A DNA stretch of 21,185 bases from Oscillospiraceae bacterium (GCA_016293865.1 JAEDDG010000033.1:1-21185), one strand, 5' to 3'. Counted from the first letter of the stretch, positions 6,866 through 15,329 are shown. The notes: a model not told the origin generated them from the letters alone. Numbers and translations are program-made.

Positions 6866-7759
6866 TCATTCAATAATCTCATATGTTCTGACGCGGTGTT
6901 CGTTGACGAACATGCCGGTGAGCCGCGGAACACGGAAAAGCTTGGTGAACCAGTCGCATTTGCACAGAAAAGCATAATAAACGTTCAGACCGCAGCCCCA
7001 CATGGTTTCAAAATTCCCCTGGCCCTTGGCGAGAATCACATCGGCCGTGTCCAGCTCGCGCTGCAGCGTTTCGCCCACATAGCCGATCTGGGTACCGCCG
7101 ACGGGAACGCCGCTGTCAATGACGCGCACAAGCCTGCTCAGGCCGATTTCTTCGGCGTCGGTGCGGGTGGCGTCGTTCAGAATGGGGCCGCCGCGGACGC
7201 AGACGCAGACGTCAAGAGCGGGAAAGGCCTTCTGCAGAGCCTCGATATGCAGCATGTCCAGCACGATCTCCCCCGCGTTGTCCGTCAGATACAGGAGCTT
7301 TTTCGCTTTGGCAAGGTCAGACATAAAGTTTGCGTATTCTGCCGGGTCAATGATATCTTCATGCGCACGGTCGAGCAGATCGTCCAGCTGCGCATCGCTG
7401 ACGCGGCCGTCCAGTGCGCCGAAATCAATGTAGTTGCCGGTTCTTGCATAGCGCAGACCCATCAGCACTGGGTCATCTGCAGATGCAATGACTGTCCGGA
7501 TCCTTTCCGCGCGGCGGAGTACAAATGCGTTTGAGTCGCGCTTGATCTGCGCGTAGCGGTCGTCATCGGAAAAATAGCGGGCGAAGATCCGGTTGAAGCG
7601 CTCCACCACAAACGGCGCTGCGACGCCGCTGGGCGCGTCAATCATCGCCTGAAGCATTTCCCGGAAACAGGCAAACGCCTTTTCCTCGTCATTCTGGGCG
7701 CGCAGAAGCTTTGCCTGGCGCCGGGTCAGACATTCGATGCAATAAGTACTGAACTGCAA
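6866..7759 (-). CDS. DUF89/ARMT1-like metal-dependent phosphatase
   Basis: The 297-residue protein has the DUF89 pattern: an N-terminal CxxC (YCIECLTRRQ, Cys7 and Cys10), a helical region with NYIDFGALDG, and the active-site blocks YLTDNAGEIVLD, VRGGPILNDAT and KGQGNFE near the C-terminus. DUF89 proteins are metal-dependent phosphatases thought to remove damaged or excess phosphometabolites, including sugar phosphates. The N-terminal CxxC places it with the stand-alone prokaryotic subfamily. It starts at TTG 7759, 2 nt after the LarA-like gene, with GGTG as a weak ribosome binding site, and is the last gene of the operon. Its likely job is clearing a wrong phosphorylated product of the operon's kinase, which is inference. 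Confidence 0.86.
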   Translation of the reverse strand: MQFSTYCIECLTRRQAKLLRAQNDEEKAFACFREMLQAMIDAPSGVAAPFVVERFNRIFARYFSDDDRYAQIKRDSNAFVLRRAERIRTVIASADDPVLMGLRYARTGNYIDFGALDGRVSDAQLDDLLDRAHEDIIDPAEYANFMSDLAKAKKLLYLTDNAGEIVLDMLHIEALQKAFPALDVCVCVRGGPILNDATRTDAEEIGLSRLVRVIDSGVPVGGTQIGYVGETLQRELDTADVILAKGQGNFETMWGCGLNVYYAFLCKCDWFTKLFRVPRLTGMFVNEHRVRTYEIIE

Positions 7760-7761
7760 TT

Positions 7762-9057
7762 TTATTCACCGTCCGGTTGTTGTTCAAAGCGGCTCCGGTC
7801 AATCCAAAGACCGAGCGCCGGATTTGGAATGTAGTAGATTATATCACCATCCGGCAGTGTGTTCCAGCCGTATTCGAGCGTTTCCGGGTTGTAGCGGGCG
7901 GCCATTGCGCCGTAATCGGCAGCTTCAAAGCCGACTGAGCGGATTTCCTCCTGTGAGATGTCCCGGACTGCGTATGTAATGGTGAAGCGCCCATCGGAAG
8001 AACCGTGGATTAAATGGGCCGCTGCGCCCATGTTTTCACGCAGGTCGCCGTTTTCCGGTTTTCTGAATTCTTCCAGTGTATGCAGCCGGCCGCGGTAGCC
8101 GTATTTGCGGATCAGCGCATCCACCGCGTCGTCTTCGCCAAAGCGTTCAACGCCCGGGGCCAGAATGATCAGCTGGCCGCCGTCGGCCATGGCCATGCGC
8201 GTGCGATAGATGGCTTTGTTCCCAAGCCAGGTGCTCTTGAACTCGTCCGGATCCAGATAAACCACACACTTTTTCAGGCCGGAAGGGACAAAATCAATGT
8301 TTTTCTCCTGTGCAAGCCGGATGGCCGCTTCCAGCGCGGCGCGCTTTTCGCCGATAAACAGGCCGTGCGTGCAGATTTCTCCCTGGGGCGCCGTTGTAAC
8401 GGTGAGCATGAAAAGAAGCGGGAGATTCCCCAGATATTTTTCAAGTGCATAGTCGAAAATCCGGCGTACAGGCGTGTGGTCTTTGCCCATCATGCGCTCC
8501 ATGCCGTAAACGGCGCCGACCATGTGGGATTTGTTGATCATGTCGCTGCCGCCGACGCCGACAAAAATATTCTTGGCGTGGTTGGACATGCCGATGACCT
8601 CGTGAGGGACAACCTGTCCGGGAGAAATGATCAGATCATAGGCGGGATCCAGAAGCCGCCTGTTGACCTCGACGCTCAGCGGCTCATCCCAGAGGCCGTC
8701 TGTCAGTTCGGCAATGTAGCTGCCGGGCACTTCGCCCAGACGCACCACATCCGTGCGCCAGTTGTGGACGAGAAAACGGTCATAGGGAATGTCGCCGAAC
8801 ATTTTTTCCGCCTGGGTGCGGGAAACCGGCGCGTGTGTTCCGAGAGCGGGCAGAATGTCAACCGCGCAGCCGGCGTCAGTCAGATGATGCCAGCAGATGT
8901 TTGTAATCAGACCTGCGTTGGAATGAAAACGCGTGAAATCCGGAGGAAGGATCAATACGCGGCGGGGATGATAAGCATCCAGCGCAGCGGTGACGGCCTG
9001 CGCGATTTCGTCGCGGCTCAGGCCGGCGGCAGTCCGGGCATAAACATAGTTTTCCAT
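7762..9057 (-). CDS. LarA-family (DUF2088) nickel-pincer hydroxyacid epimerase
   Basis: The 431-residue protein belongs to the lactate racemase family, which uses a nickel-pincer nucleotide to epimerise 2-hydroxyacids. Key residues are present: Asp40 and Arg43 (PPDFTRF), His75 (GTHAPV), His152 (PHEVIG), Lys162 (SNHAKNIFVG) and His178 (NKSHMVG). Spacing of 10 and 26 residues from His152 equals that of L. plantarum LarA His174, Lys184 and His200, the cofactor-binding and nickel-ligand set. Pocket motifs differ from lactate racemase. Members of the superfamily include a D-gluconate 2-epimerase, and gluconate and mannonate are a C2 pair. The gene sits 4 nt after the reductase that makes mannonate, so mannonate/gluconate epimerisation is the favoured inference. 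The cofactor genes larB, larC and larE are not in the window. Confidence 0.88.
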   Translation of the reverse strand: MENYVYARTAAGLSRDEIAQAVTAALDAYHPRRVLILPPDFTRFHSNAGLITNICWHHLTDAGCAVDILPALGTHAPVSRTQAEKMFGDIPYDRFLVHNWRTDVVRLGEVPGSYIAELTDGLWDEPLSVEVNRRLLDPAYDLIISPGQVVPHEVIGMSNHAKNIFVGVGGSDMINKSHMVGAVYGMERMMGKDHTPVRRIFDYALEKYLGNLPLLFMLTVTTAPQGEICTHGLFIGEKRAALEAAIRLAQEKNIDFVPSGLKKCVVYLDPDEFKSTWLGNKAIYRTRMAMADGGQLIILAPGVERFGEDDAVDALIRKYGYRGRLHTLEEFRKPENGDLRENMGAAAHLIHGSSDGRFTITYAVRDISQEEIRSVGFEAADYGAMAARYNPETLEYGWNTLPDGDIIYYIPNPALGLWIDRSRFEQQPDGE

Positions 9058-9061
9058 AGGC

Positions 9062-9913
9062 TTACACCCCGCTGTACGCGGAAAAACCGCCGTCTACAGG
9101 AATGACCGTGCCGGTTACAAAGCCGGAGCAGGCGTCGTCCAGAAGCCAGAGCATCGTGCCCACCAGTTCCTCCGGCTGGCCGAAACGGCCCATCGGCGTG
9201 GCGGCCAGAATTTTGCCTGTGCGCGCAGTTGGCGTGCCGTCCGGATTCCAGAGCAGGGCTTTGTTCTGCGCCGTGGAGAAAAAGCCGGGCGCCATGGCGT
9301 TGACGCGGATGCCGGTTTTGGCAAAATGGACGGCCAGCCACTTGGTAAAGTTGGATACGGCGGCCTTGGCTGCGCTGTATGCGGGAATCTTGGTCAGCGG
9401 TGTGAAGGCGTTCATACTGCTGATGTTCAGGATCACGCCGCTGCCGCTGTCCACCATATCCCGGGCGAAAATCTGTGTGGGCAGAAGCGTGCCGGTCATG
9501 TTCAGACCGAATACAAAGCCGAAGCCGGCCTCGTCCAGATCGAAAAAGCTTTTTTTCTCCGGCTGTTCCAGAGCGTCGGCGGAAAAGAACTCGTCGTCCG
9601 TGGTGCATTTTGGGCTGTTGCCGCCGGCGCCGTTGAGCAGAATGCTGCAGGGGCCGTAGGCGGCCTGAATTGTCTCGTGTGCGGCACAAAGGCTGTCACG
9701 GTCCAGAACATTGACGGAGAGTCCCATGGCTGTGTATCCTTCCGCCCGCAGCTGGGCGGCCAGCGCTTCTGCCTTTTCGCCGTTCAGGTCGCAGACGGCA
9801 ACTTTGGCGCCGCACTGGGCCAGCGCCCGGGCAAACATGCTGCACAGGACGCCTGCGCCTCCGGTGACAACGGCTGTACGGCCGCTGAAATCCGGTGTGA
9901 ATGGAAGCTTCAT
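9062..9913 (-). CDS. uxuB: SDR-family D-fructuronate reductase (D-mannonate oxidoreductase)
   Basis: ATG 9913 (MKLPFTPDFSGR) is chosen over upstream frame extension because AGAAAGGA lies before it and the extension overlaps gnd. The 283-residue Rossmann protein has the cofactor motif TGGAGVLC (17-24), NGAGGNSP, the catalytic Ser in LNISSMNAF and the YSAAK active-site pair, and ends VIPVDGGFSAYSG. The GVLC variant of the glycine motif and the insert with SPKCTTDDEFFSADALEQ are typical of the SDR group annotated as fructuronate reductase. This SDR group is unrelated to the long-chain UxuB of E. coli. The reaction would be NAD(P)H-dependent fructuronate to mannonate. The context with UxaE supports it; gluconate 5-dehydrogenase-like activity is the alternative. 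Confidence 0.85.
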   Translation of the reverse strand: MKLPFTPDFSGRTAVVTGGAGVLCSMFARALAQCGAKVAVCDLNGEKAEALAAQLRAEGYTAMGLSVNVLDRDSLCAAHETIQAAYGPCSILLNGAGGNSPKCTTDDEFFSADALEQPEKKSFFDLDEAGFGFVFGLNMTGTLLPTQIFARDMVDSGSGVILNISSMNAFTPLTKIPAYSAAKAAVSNFTKWLAVHFAKTGIRVNAMAPGFFSTAQNKALLWNPDGTPTARTGKILAATPMGRFGQPEELVGTMLWLLDDACSGFVTGTVIPVDGGFSAYSGV

Positions 9914-9929
9914 ATCTTCAGATCCTTTC

Positions 9930-11378
9930 TCAAACTGTATAGCTGCCGGCAGTGGCTGCGCTGGTGCCGGTCCAGTCGGTGTGGAAGAACTGACCCCTGG
10001 GCGCATCCAGACGCTCATAGGTGTGGGAACCGAAATAATCTCTCTGGGCCTGCAGCAGGTTGGCAGGAAGGCGTGCGCTGGTATAGCCGTCAAAGTAGGC
10101 CAGCGCAGCGCTCATGGCCGGAACTGGAACGCCGCAGGTAACCGCCGCTGCGACCACCCTGCGCCAGGCCGGCAGAAGCTCTGTGAGCGCCTGGCGGAAA
10201 TAAGGCGCCGTAATCAGATTTTCAAGCTCCGGATTTTCGGCATAGGCATCCCGGATTTTGCCGAGGAACGCGCTGCGGATGATGCAGCCGCCGCGCCACA
10301 TCAGCGCGATGCCGCCGTAATTCAGATTCCAGCCGTAGGTCCGCGCGGCTGCGCGCATCAGGTCATAGCCCTGGGCATAGGAGATGATCTTTGCTGCATA
10401 CAGCGCCTGACGGACATCCTCAATGCATTCGCGCCGGCTGCCTGTGAATTTCACCTCCGGCCGCGGGAAAAGCCTGGATGCCGCCGTGCGGGCGTCTTTT
10501 GCCGCTGACAGGCAGCGGGCAAACACGGCTTCTGTAATCAGCGTCAGCGGTACGCCCTCGTCAAGCGCGGTGATTCCCGTCCATTTGCCGGTGCCTTTCT
10601 GTCCTGCGGTGTCCAGTATTTTATCGATCAGCGGCGTTCCGTCTGTGTCCTTTTTTGCAAGAATTTCGCCGGTGATCTCAATCAGATAGCTTTTCAGTTC
10701 GGTTTTGTTCCAGCCGCGGAAGATCTCGCTCATTTCATCCGGGGTGAAGCCGACTGCGGAAAGGATGCTGTATGCCTCGCAGATCAGCTGCATGTCGCCG
10801 TATTCGATGCCGTTGTGAATCATTTTTACAAAGTGGCCCGCGCCGTTTTCACCGACCCAGTCGCAGCAGGGAGTGCCGTCCTCTGTTTTCGCACAGATGG
10901 ACTGGAAAATCGGTTTGACATACGGCCATGCGGCAGGGGAGCCGCCGGGCATCATGCTGGGACCGCGCAGCGCGCCTTCCTCACCGCCGGAAACGCCGGT
11001 GCCGATATAGAGCAGCCCTTTGGATTCCAGCAGGGCGCAGCGGCGCATGGTGTCCGGGAAATGGCTGTTGCCGCCGTCAATGAGAATGTCGCCCGGCTCC
11101 AGAAGGGGCAGAAGCTTTTCAATATAATCGTCCACCGGTTTGCCGGCCCGGATCATCATCATGATCCGGCGCGGCCGCTCCAGCCGGGAGACAAGCTCTT
11201 CCAGAGTGAATGTGCCGATGATATTTTTGCCTTCAGCGCGGCCGCTGATGAAACCGGCGACGGTCTCATCCGGATTCATGTCATAAACAGCCACGGTGAA
11301 TCCCTTGGATTCCATATTCAGAGCCAGCGCCTGGCCCATAACTGCAATGCCGATCAGGCCGATATCCGCTTTTTTCAC
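9930..11378 (-). CDS. gnd: 6-phosphogluconate dehydrogenase, decarboxylating
   Basis: GTG 11378 is taken as the start because AAAGGAG lies 7 nt before it and the protein then begins VKKADIGLIGIAVMGQALALN, the family's NADP-binding opening. The 482-residue enzyme converts 6-phosphogluconate to ribulose 5-phosphate and CO2. Landmarks are IGTGVSGGEEGALRGPS, VKMIHNGIEYGDMQL with the catalytic Lys, AGQKGTGKWT, and the C-terminal RDYFGSHTYERLD. This is the long homodimeric form, about 480 residues. It lies 19 nt after the kinase and 16 nt before uxuB. Its presence inside a uronate operon suggests that carbon leaves through 6-phosphogluconate rather than only through KDPG. It may work beside a housekeeping paralogue elsewhere. 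Confidence 0.95.
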   Translation of the reverse strand: MKKADIGLIGIAVMGQALALNMESKGFTVAVYDMNPDETVAGFISGRAEGKNIIGTFTLEELVSRLERPRRIMMMIRAGKPVDDYIEKLLPLLEPGDILIDGGNSHFPDTMRRCALLESKGLLYIGTGVSGGEEGALRGPSMMPGGSPAAWPYVKPIFQSICAKTEDGTPCCDWVGENGAGHFVKMIHNGIEYGDMQLICEAYSILSAVGFTPDEMSEIFRGWNKTELKSYLIEITGEILAKKDTDGTPLIDKILDTAGQKGTGKWTGITALDEGVPLTLITEAVFARCLSAAKDARTAASRLFPRPEVKFTGSRRECIEDVRQALYAAKIISYAQGYDLMRAAARTYGWNLNYGGIALMWRGGCIIRSAFLGKIRDAYAENPELENLITAPYFRQALTELLPAWRRVVAAAVTCGVPVPAMSAALAYFDGYTSARLPANLLQAQRDYFGSHTYERLDAPRGQFFHTDWTGTSAATAGSYTV

Positions 11379-11397
11379 TTGACTGCTCCTTTCACAG

Positions 11398-12471
11398 TTA
11401 TCGTCTGACACGCGCGTTTCCTGCGTAAATGCTCCAGAGCTGCTCTTCATCAGCAGGCGTGGCGTAATCCTCCAGCATGGTCACCGTCAGCGCGCCGCCG
11501 GCCCATCCCAGCTGAATGCACTGCTCCGGTGTGTAGCCTTTTAAAATGCCGTACAGCAGGCCGGCAACATAGCTGTCGCCGCCGCCGATGCGGTCGAGAA
11601 CGGGGATTGCCCGCGGCTCTTCCACATACCAGTCGTCTCCGAAGCGCAGAATGGCGCCCCAGAGGTTTTCGTTGGCGCTGACGACCTGGCGCAGCGTGGT
11701 GGAGCAGATCTTCGCATTGGGGTAGGTCTCCTGTACGAGATCAATCATGCCCTTGAACGCCTCAATTTTGGCGCTCAGGCCCTGACCGCCGGCCTTTGGA
11801 CCTTCCATGCCCAGCGCCAGCTGGAAATCCTCCTCATTGCCGATCAGAATGTCGGCAACGGATGCAATTTCTGTAAAGACGGCCCGCAGCTCGTCCTCGC
11901 GGTTTTTCCAGAAGGAGGCCCTGTAATTCAGATCGAAAGAGACGGCGGTGCCGGACGCATGCGCGCGCCGGGCGAGCTCCAGACAGAACCGGCCGGTTTC
12001 CGGGGAAAGCGCGGCAATCAGACCGGACAGATGGAGAATCTGTACGCCGTCTGTGTCAAACAGACGGTCGAGGTCATAGTCTTCCGCCTTGAGTGTGCGG
12101 CCGACTTCGCCGGCGCGGTCATTCCAGACGCGGGCGCCGCGCATGCCGAAGCCGGAGTCGGCAATGTTGAACTGGTGCCGGTAACCCCAGGGACCGCCCT
12201 GCGGGACGTCCGGCCCTTCGTATTCGATGTTGCGGAACCGCAGCTCCGCCTTGATGAAGTCTGCGATCGGGCTGCCCTTGACAAAGGCGGTCAGGACCTT
12301 TGTCCGCAGCCCCAGAGAAGCGGAGATGTTCAGTACGTTGGATTCAGCGCTTGTGGCCTGCATCATGTAGCTGCGGCTGGTCTGCACCGGCTGCCGGACC
12401 GGCGGCGTAATGCGCACGCCCATGCTTGTGGGACAGACCAGAGCATATTTGCAGTTTTCCTTCAGTTTCAT
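11398..12471 (-). CDS. PfkB-family sugar-acid kinase (KDG kinase or gluconate kinase)
   Basis: The 357-residue protein is a ribokinase/PfkB carbohydrate kinase. It has ESNVLNISASLG near the N-terminus, a substrate-lid region with PWGYRHQFN, SFDLNYRASFW (typical of 2-keto-3-deoxygluconate kinases), and the ATP and catalytic signature DRIGGGDSYVAGLLYG with the base Asp in GGGD. ATG 12471 follows AAAAGGAG. KdgK is the nearest family guess. In this operon neither mannonate dehydratase nor KDPG aldolase is present but 6-phosphogluconate dehydrogenase is, so gluconate as substrate should be considered. The start of the protein, MKLKENCKYALVCPTSMGVR, is a longer lead than the usual short G-E strand. 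It lies 16 nt after uxaE. Confidence 0.85.
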   Translation of the reverse strand: MKLKENCKYALVCPTSMGVRITPPVRQPVQTSRSYMMQATSAESNVLNISASLGLRTKVLTAFVKGSPIADFIKAELRFRNIEYEGPDVPQGGPWGYRHQFNIADSGFGMRGARVWNDRAGEVGRTLKAEDYDLDRLFDTDGVQILHLSGLIAALSPETGRFCLELARRAHASGTAVSFDLNYRASFWKNREDELRAVFTEIASVADILIGNEEDFQLALGMEGPKAGGQGLSAKIEAFKGMIDLVQETYPNAKICSTTLRQVVSANENLWGAILRFGDDWYVEEPRAIPVLDRIGGGDSYVAGLLYGILKGYTPEQCIQLGWAGGALTVTMLEDYATPADEEQLWSIYAGNARVRR

Positions 12472-12487
12472 CGCCGTTTGCTCCTTT

Positions 12488-13954
12488 TCAGTTTGATTTT
12501 TGCATCAGCAGATCCAGGTGCTTTCCTATATGATTGTCCAGAAGCTGCGCATAATCCTGCGCGTATGTCCGCCAGAGCGCATAGAGCCGGTCTTTGAAAA
12601 GCGGACGGCCGTCCGGTCCGGCTGCGGTCAGAATCAGCCCGTATGTAATGTGGATCAGCTGCCGGGCGTCGTCCCGCCTGAAAAGCGCAGGCAGAGCAGC
12701 ATCCGGCAATGTGTCCAGCGGGGGGACCGTGGCCGGAGAAGTGGAGACATGGTAGTATTTCGCCGCTTCCGGGAATGCCGTGATGGCATAGGCATGTACC
12801 TGCCGGTAGAGCGCCGGGTCTTTTTCAGCCACGAGGCGCATGGCTTCAAGCCAGTTGGTTCCGGCGGTTTTCAGGTGGAAGCGCCCGCGGGTTTCGCGGC
12901 CGAGAATAGGAAATACAGAGAATTTGTCCGAACCGGAGTGGATGCTGAGCTTATATCCGAAGTGACGCGCAATGGCCGCATGCACGGCCGCCTCCCGTTC
13001 AAACTGCTGCAGGTCGCCGGAGTAATCCACGCCCTTCTGGAACTCGCCGCAGAAACGCGGCGCGACGGTGTCCGGCCGCACGCCGAGGCGGAGCAGCTCG
13101 GCAGCCACAAAAAAGTGCTGCTGCGGGGAAGTGGGAGTGGGCGTTTCGTCGATTGAAATCTCAAAATCCACCTGACCGTTCAGAGGTGCGATGTATTCTG
13201 TCCAGATGGCAGCGGCAAATGCAATCGCCTTGCCGTAAAGCAGCTGCGCCCGCATCAGGTCTTCCGGAGTGAATGAGATTGTATGCGCCTCCGCACGGAA
13301 GGAGCGGTTCAGCCAGCGCTGTTCAAGCGCCCGGTCGGGCGTATAGTTTGCACGCAGGGCGTCTGCGTCCATATGGGCCGCATCGCTGCAGATGTGTTCG
13401 CTGCAGTCCAGTGTGATCATGGTGCAGCCGCTTTTCAGAGCATATTCAATCTCTTCCCGTGTCTTCAGGTGGTCGCCGTCTGCACCGAAGCCGCGCCGGA
13501 ATCCTTCACGGAAAACGGCAAACGAAGCGCAGTCGATCACATCGCTGTATGTACGGTGCGTCAGATTCAGTTCGCGGATGGACTGCTGGGCGAGAACCGG
13601 CATGGCGTCAAAGCGTCTGAAAACCCGGATATGGCCGGGTGAGGCAATTCCAAGCCGGTCGCCGACGCCGACAGAACGGTCGTATTTCAGAACCGGGACG
13701 GGTGCGGTGAACGGAAAACATGCGCGCAGCGCCTGCGCGTTTTGATGGCTGAGCGGGCAGACGGTGACAATGCCGTCAGAACTCCCGGAAAAACCGGGCA
13801 GGGGACCTGCGATACAGAGTACGTCCTGCGCGCCGGTGTCCGCCATGAATGCGGCCGTTTTGCCGGAGATGTTGACGGAGTCGGGCCAGACTGAGAGCGT
13901 ATCCGTGTGCAGCAGTGCCTTGGCCCGCCTGCACAAAGAGTCCAGAGATTCCAT
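12488..13954 (-). CDS. uxaE: Tagaturonate epimerase family protein UxaE
   Basis: The 488-residue protein matches the UxaE family, which interconverts D-tagaturonate and D-fructuronate and was characterised in Thermotoga. Family features seen are LNLTHRTYSDVIDCASFAVF, FRRGFGADGDHLKTREEI, ISIDETPTPTSPQQHFF and the LSIHSGSDKFSVFP block with conserved His. ATG 13954 follows a strong GGAGG at good spacing. It is the first gene after a consensus promoter and sets the operon's theme of galacturonate-type acids. The upstream isomerase UxaC, an altronate branch and a transporter are not in the window. The Thermotoga locus also places uxaE beside a gnd gene and SDR genes, which supports the context reading. 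Confidence 0.88.
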   Translation of the reverse strand: MESLDSLCRRAKALLHTDTLSVWPDSVNISGKTAAFMADTGAQDVLCIAGPLPGFSGSSDGIVTVCPLSHQNAQALRACFPFTAPVPVLKYDRSVGVGDRLGIASPGHIRVFRRFDAMPVLAQQSIRELNLTHRTYSDVIDCASFAVFREGFRRGFGADGDHLKTREEIEYALKSGCTMITLDCSEHICSDAAHMDADALRANYTPDRALEQRWLNRSFRAEAHTISFTPEDLMRAQLLYGKAIAFAAAIWTEYIAPLNGQVDFEISIDETPTPTSPQQHFFVAAELLRLGVRPDTVAPRFCGEFQKGVDYSGDLQQFEREAAVHAAIARHFGYKLSIHSGSDKFSVFPILGRETRGRFHLKTAGTNWLEAMRLVAEKDPALYRQVHAYAITAFPEAAKYYHVSTSPATVPPLDTLPDAALPALFRRDDARQLIHITYGLILTAAGPDGRPLFKDRLYALWRTYAQDYAQLLDNHIGKHLDLLMQKSN

Positions 13955-13995
13955 ATGCGCCTCCTGCAGATTTTTGTAGAATTTGACTAAAAGAG

Positions 13996-14024
13996 ATTAT
14001 ACAGCAGCGAGTTCGGCAAGTCAA
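13996..14024 (-). promoter_or_regulatory. Sigma-A promoter of the uxaE operon
   Basis: On the minus strand, TTGACT (14019-14024) and a perfect TATAAT (13996-14001) are 17 bp apart. The start site should be near 13989, giving a leader of about 35 nt before uxaE. An AT-rich 21-bp segment at 13972-13992, with TTTT and AAAA arms, overlaps the start site and could hold an operator, but its symmetry is poor. Confidence 0.85.
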
Positions 14025-14051
14025 TCTGTGTGTTTTTCGCGGCTGCGCAGA

Positions 14052-15245
14052 TCAGACAGTCCGGCCGGAGTCGGACGAAAGACCGGCTGCAGCCCTGAGG
14101 AGAGCATCACGCGTGTTTGGTGTTTTTTCGTCCATGACAAGGGCAAGCAGAGCGTGAAGCGCCTGCCCGACTGCGGGGCCGGAGAAACCGAGAGTGAGAA
14201 GATCGCTGCCGGAAATGGCCAGGTCGGTGACGGTGAAGCACTGCTCGCTTTCGAGCACGGTGTCGATCAGCGCTGCGGCGTGTCCGCCGACAGATCTCAG
14301 CCGGAGAAGCTCTGCGCAGATGTGCGCCGTTTCGCGGCCCAACCGGCTGATCAGGCGGCGGGCGCCCGGCTTGTCAGCCGGTTTTTGCGTGCTCGCAGCC
14401 TGCAGAGCATCCGGAACGGTTTTCAGAATGGAGCCGGGCGCGCCGAGCAGGCGGAGACCGGCACGGGCGCTGTCCGCGTCAGGGAAGAGAAGTGCGAGCC
14501 GCACGGGAAGCTCCTGCACGGCCGTATCCAGCGCCGCGCATTTGCTGTGCCAGTTTCCGGTATCCAGCTGCGGCAGAATGACAGACAAAACATCACAGTA
14601 ACCGGCCAGCGTCCGGCCGGCGGAGGGCGCAGTGACGATGCCGCACAGCTCCGTGAAGAGCCGCTGGACAGAGACGGCAGAAAGGGAACCGGCGCAGGCG
14701 TGCATGGCGGCGGCTGTATCCGCATCCACACGGAAGCCGTAGCGGGCGGCAAAGCGCAGCCCGCGCAGAATGCGCAGCGCGTCCTCCTGAAAACGGACCG
14801 GCGCGCAGCCGACACAGCGGATCATCCCCCGGCGCAGGTCGTCCCGGCCACCGAACAGGTCCAGCAGTCCGTGCGCCGGCGCGTAGGCCATGGCGTTGAC
14901 GGTAAAATCACGCCGGCAGAGATCGTCCTCAATCCTGCGCACGAACTGCACGCTGTCCGGATGCCGGTGATCGGCGTAGCCGCGCTCTGTGCGGAAAGCG
15001 GTGATTTCGACCGTGCCGCCGTCTGTGATTACGCCGACGGTTCCGTGGCGGATGCCGGCCGTGATCAGCTGCCGGCCGGAAAAAACTTGCAGCATGTCCT
15101 GCGGAGCGGCTGCAGTACACAGATCCCAGTCGTGGGGAACGAGGCCCAGCAGACTGTCCCGGATGCAGCCGCCAACCGCCCAGGTTTCAAAGCCGGCGCG
15201 CTCCAACGTGTTCATCAGTGTCCGGACCGTATCAGGGATCTGCAT
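14052..15245 (-). CDS. cca: CCA tRNA nucleotidyltransferase
   Basis: This enzyme adds or repairs the 3' CCA of tRNAs without a template. The 397-residue protein has the class II nucleotidyltransferase head: WAVGGCIRDSLLG (about 22-34) and the metal-binding DWD (Asp39, Asp41). RRDFTVNAMAYAP and the neck segment EDALRILRGLRFAARYGF follow, then a helical C-terminal body. The body is diverged and Ala/Leu-rich, as usual, and no HD domain is evident. ATG 15245 follows AGAGGTGA. A candidate promoter lies at 15286-15314, back to back with that of nagA. Encoded CCA ends on all visible tRNAs suggest a repair role here. Poly(A) polymerase is the related alternative. Confidence 0.9.
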   Translation of the reverse strand: MQIPDTVRTLMNTLERAGFETWAVGGCIRDSLLGLVPHDWDLCTAAAPQDMLQVFSGRQLITAGIRHGTVGVITDGGTVEITAFRTERGYADHRHPDSVQFVRRIEDDLCRRDFTVNAMAYAPAHGLLDLFGGRDDLRRGMIRCVGCAPVRFQEDALRILRGLRFAARYGFRVDADTAAAMHACAGSLSAVSVQRLFTELCGIVTAPSAGRTLAGYCDVLSVILPQLDTGNWHSKCAALDTAVQELPVRLALLFPDADSARAGLRLLGAPGSILKTVPDALQAASTQKPADKPGARRLISRLGRETAHICAELLRLRSVGGHAAALIDTVLESEQCFTVTDLAISGSDLLTLGFSGPAVGQALHALLALVMDEKTPNTRDALLRAAAGLSSDSGRTV

Positions 15246-15285
15246 TGCGTGTCACCTCTTTGATCATCTGAAAATCTGTGCTTTT

Positions 15286-15314
15286 ATTATCCCACCGGCC
15301 GGGGAAAAAGTGAA
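15286..15314 (-). promoter_or_regulatory. Candidate promoter of cca
   Basis: On the minus strand, TTCACT (15309-15314) and GATAAT (15286-15291) are separated by 17 bp. Both boxes match consensus at four or five of six positions. The position, about 40 nt before the cca start codon, is right. Confidence 0.5.
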
Positions 15315-15329
15315 GAGGAAAAAGAAATC

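Noticed and set aside
8014..9105. Long plus-strand open frame of 363 codons opposite the LarA-like gene
   Set aside because: The opposite strand encodes a protein with conserved catalytic residues; this frame has no motif, ribosome binding site or neighbour support.
13972..13992. AT-rich segment as a palindromic operator of the uxaE operon
   Set aside because: Only the outer TTTT/AAAA and a few inner bases are symmetric, so it is not convincing as a defined site; it is mentioned only with the promoter.
13983..15263. Long plus-strand open frame of 426 codons opposite cca
   Set aside because: It lies antisense to the clearly recognised CCA enzyme, has low-complexity Arg/Gly/Ala composition and no family motif. 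GC-rich codon use creates such shadow frames.
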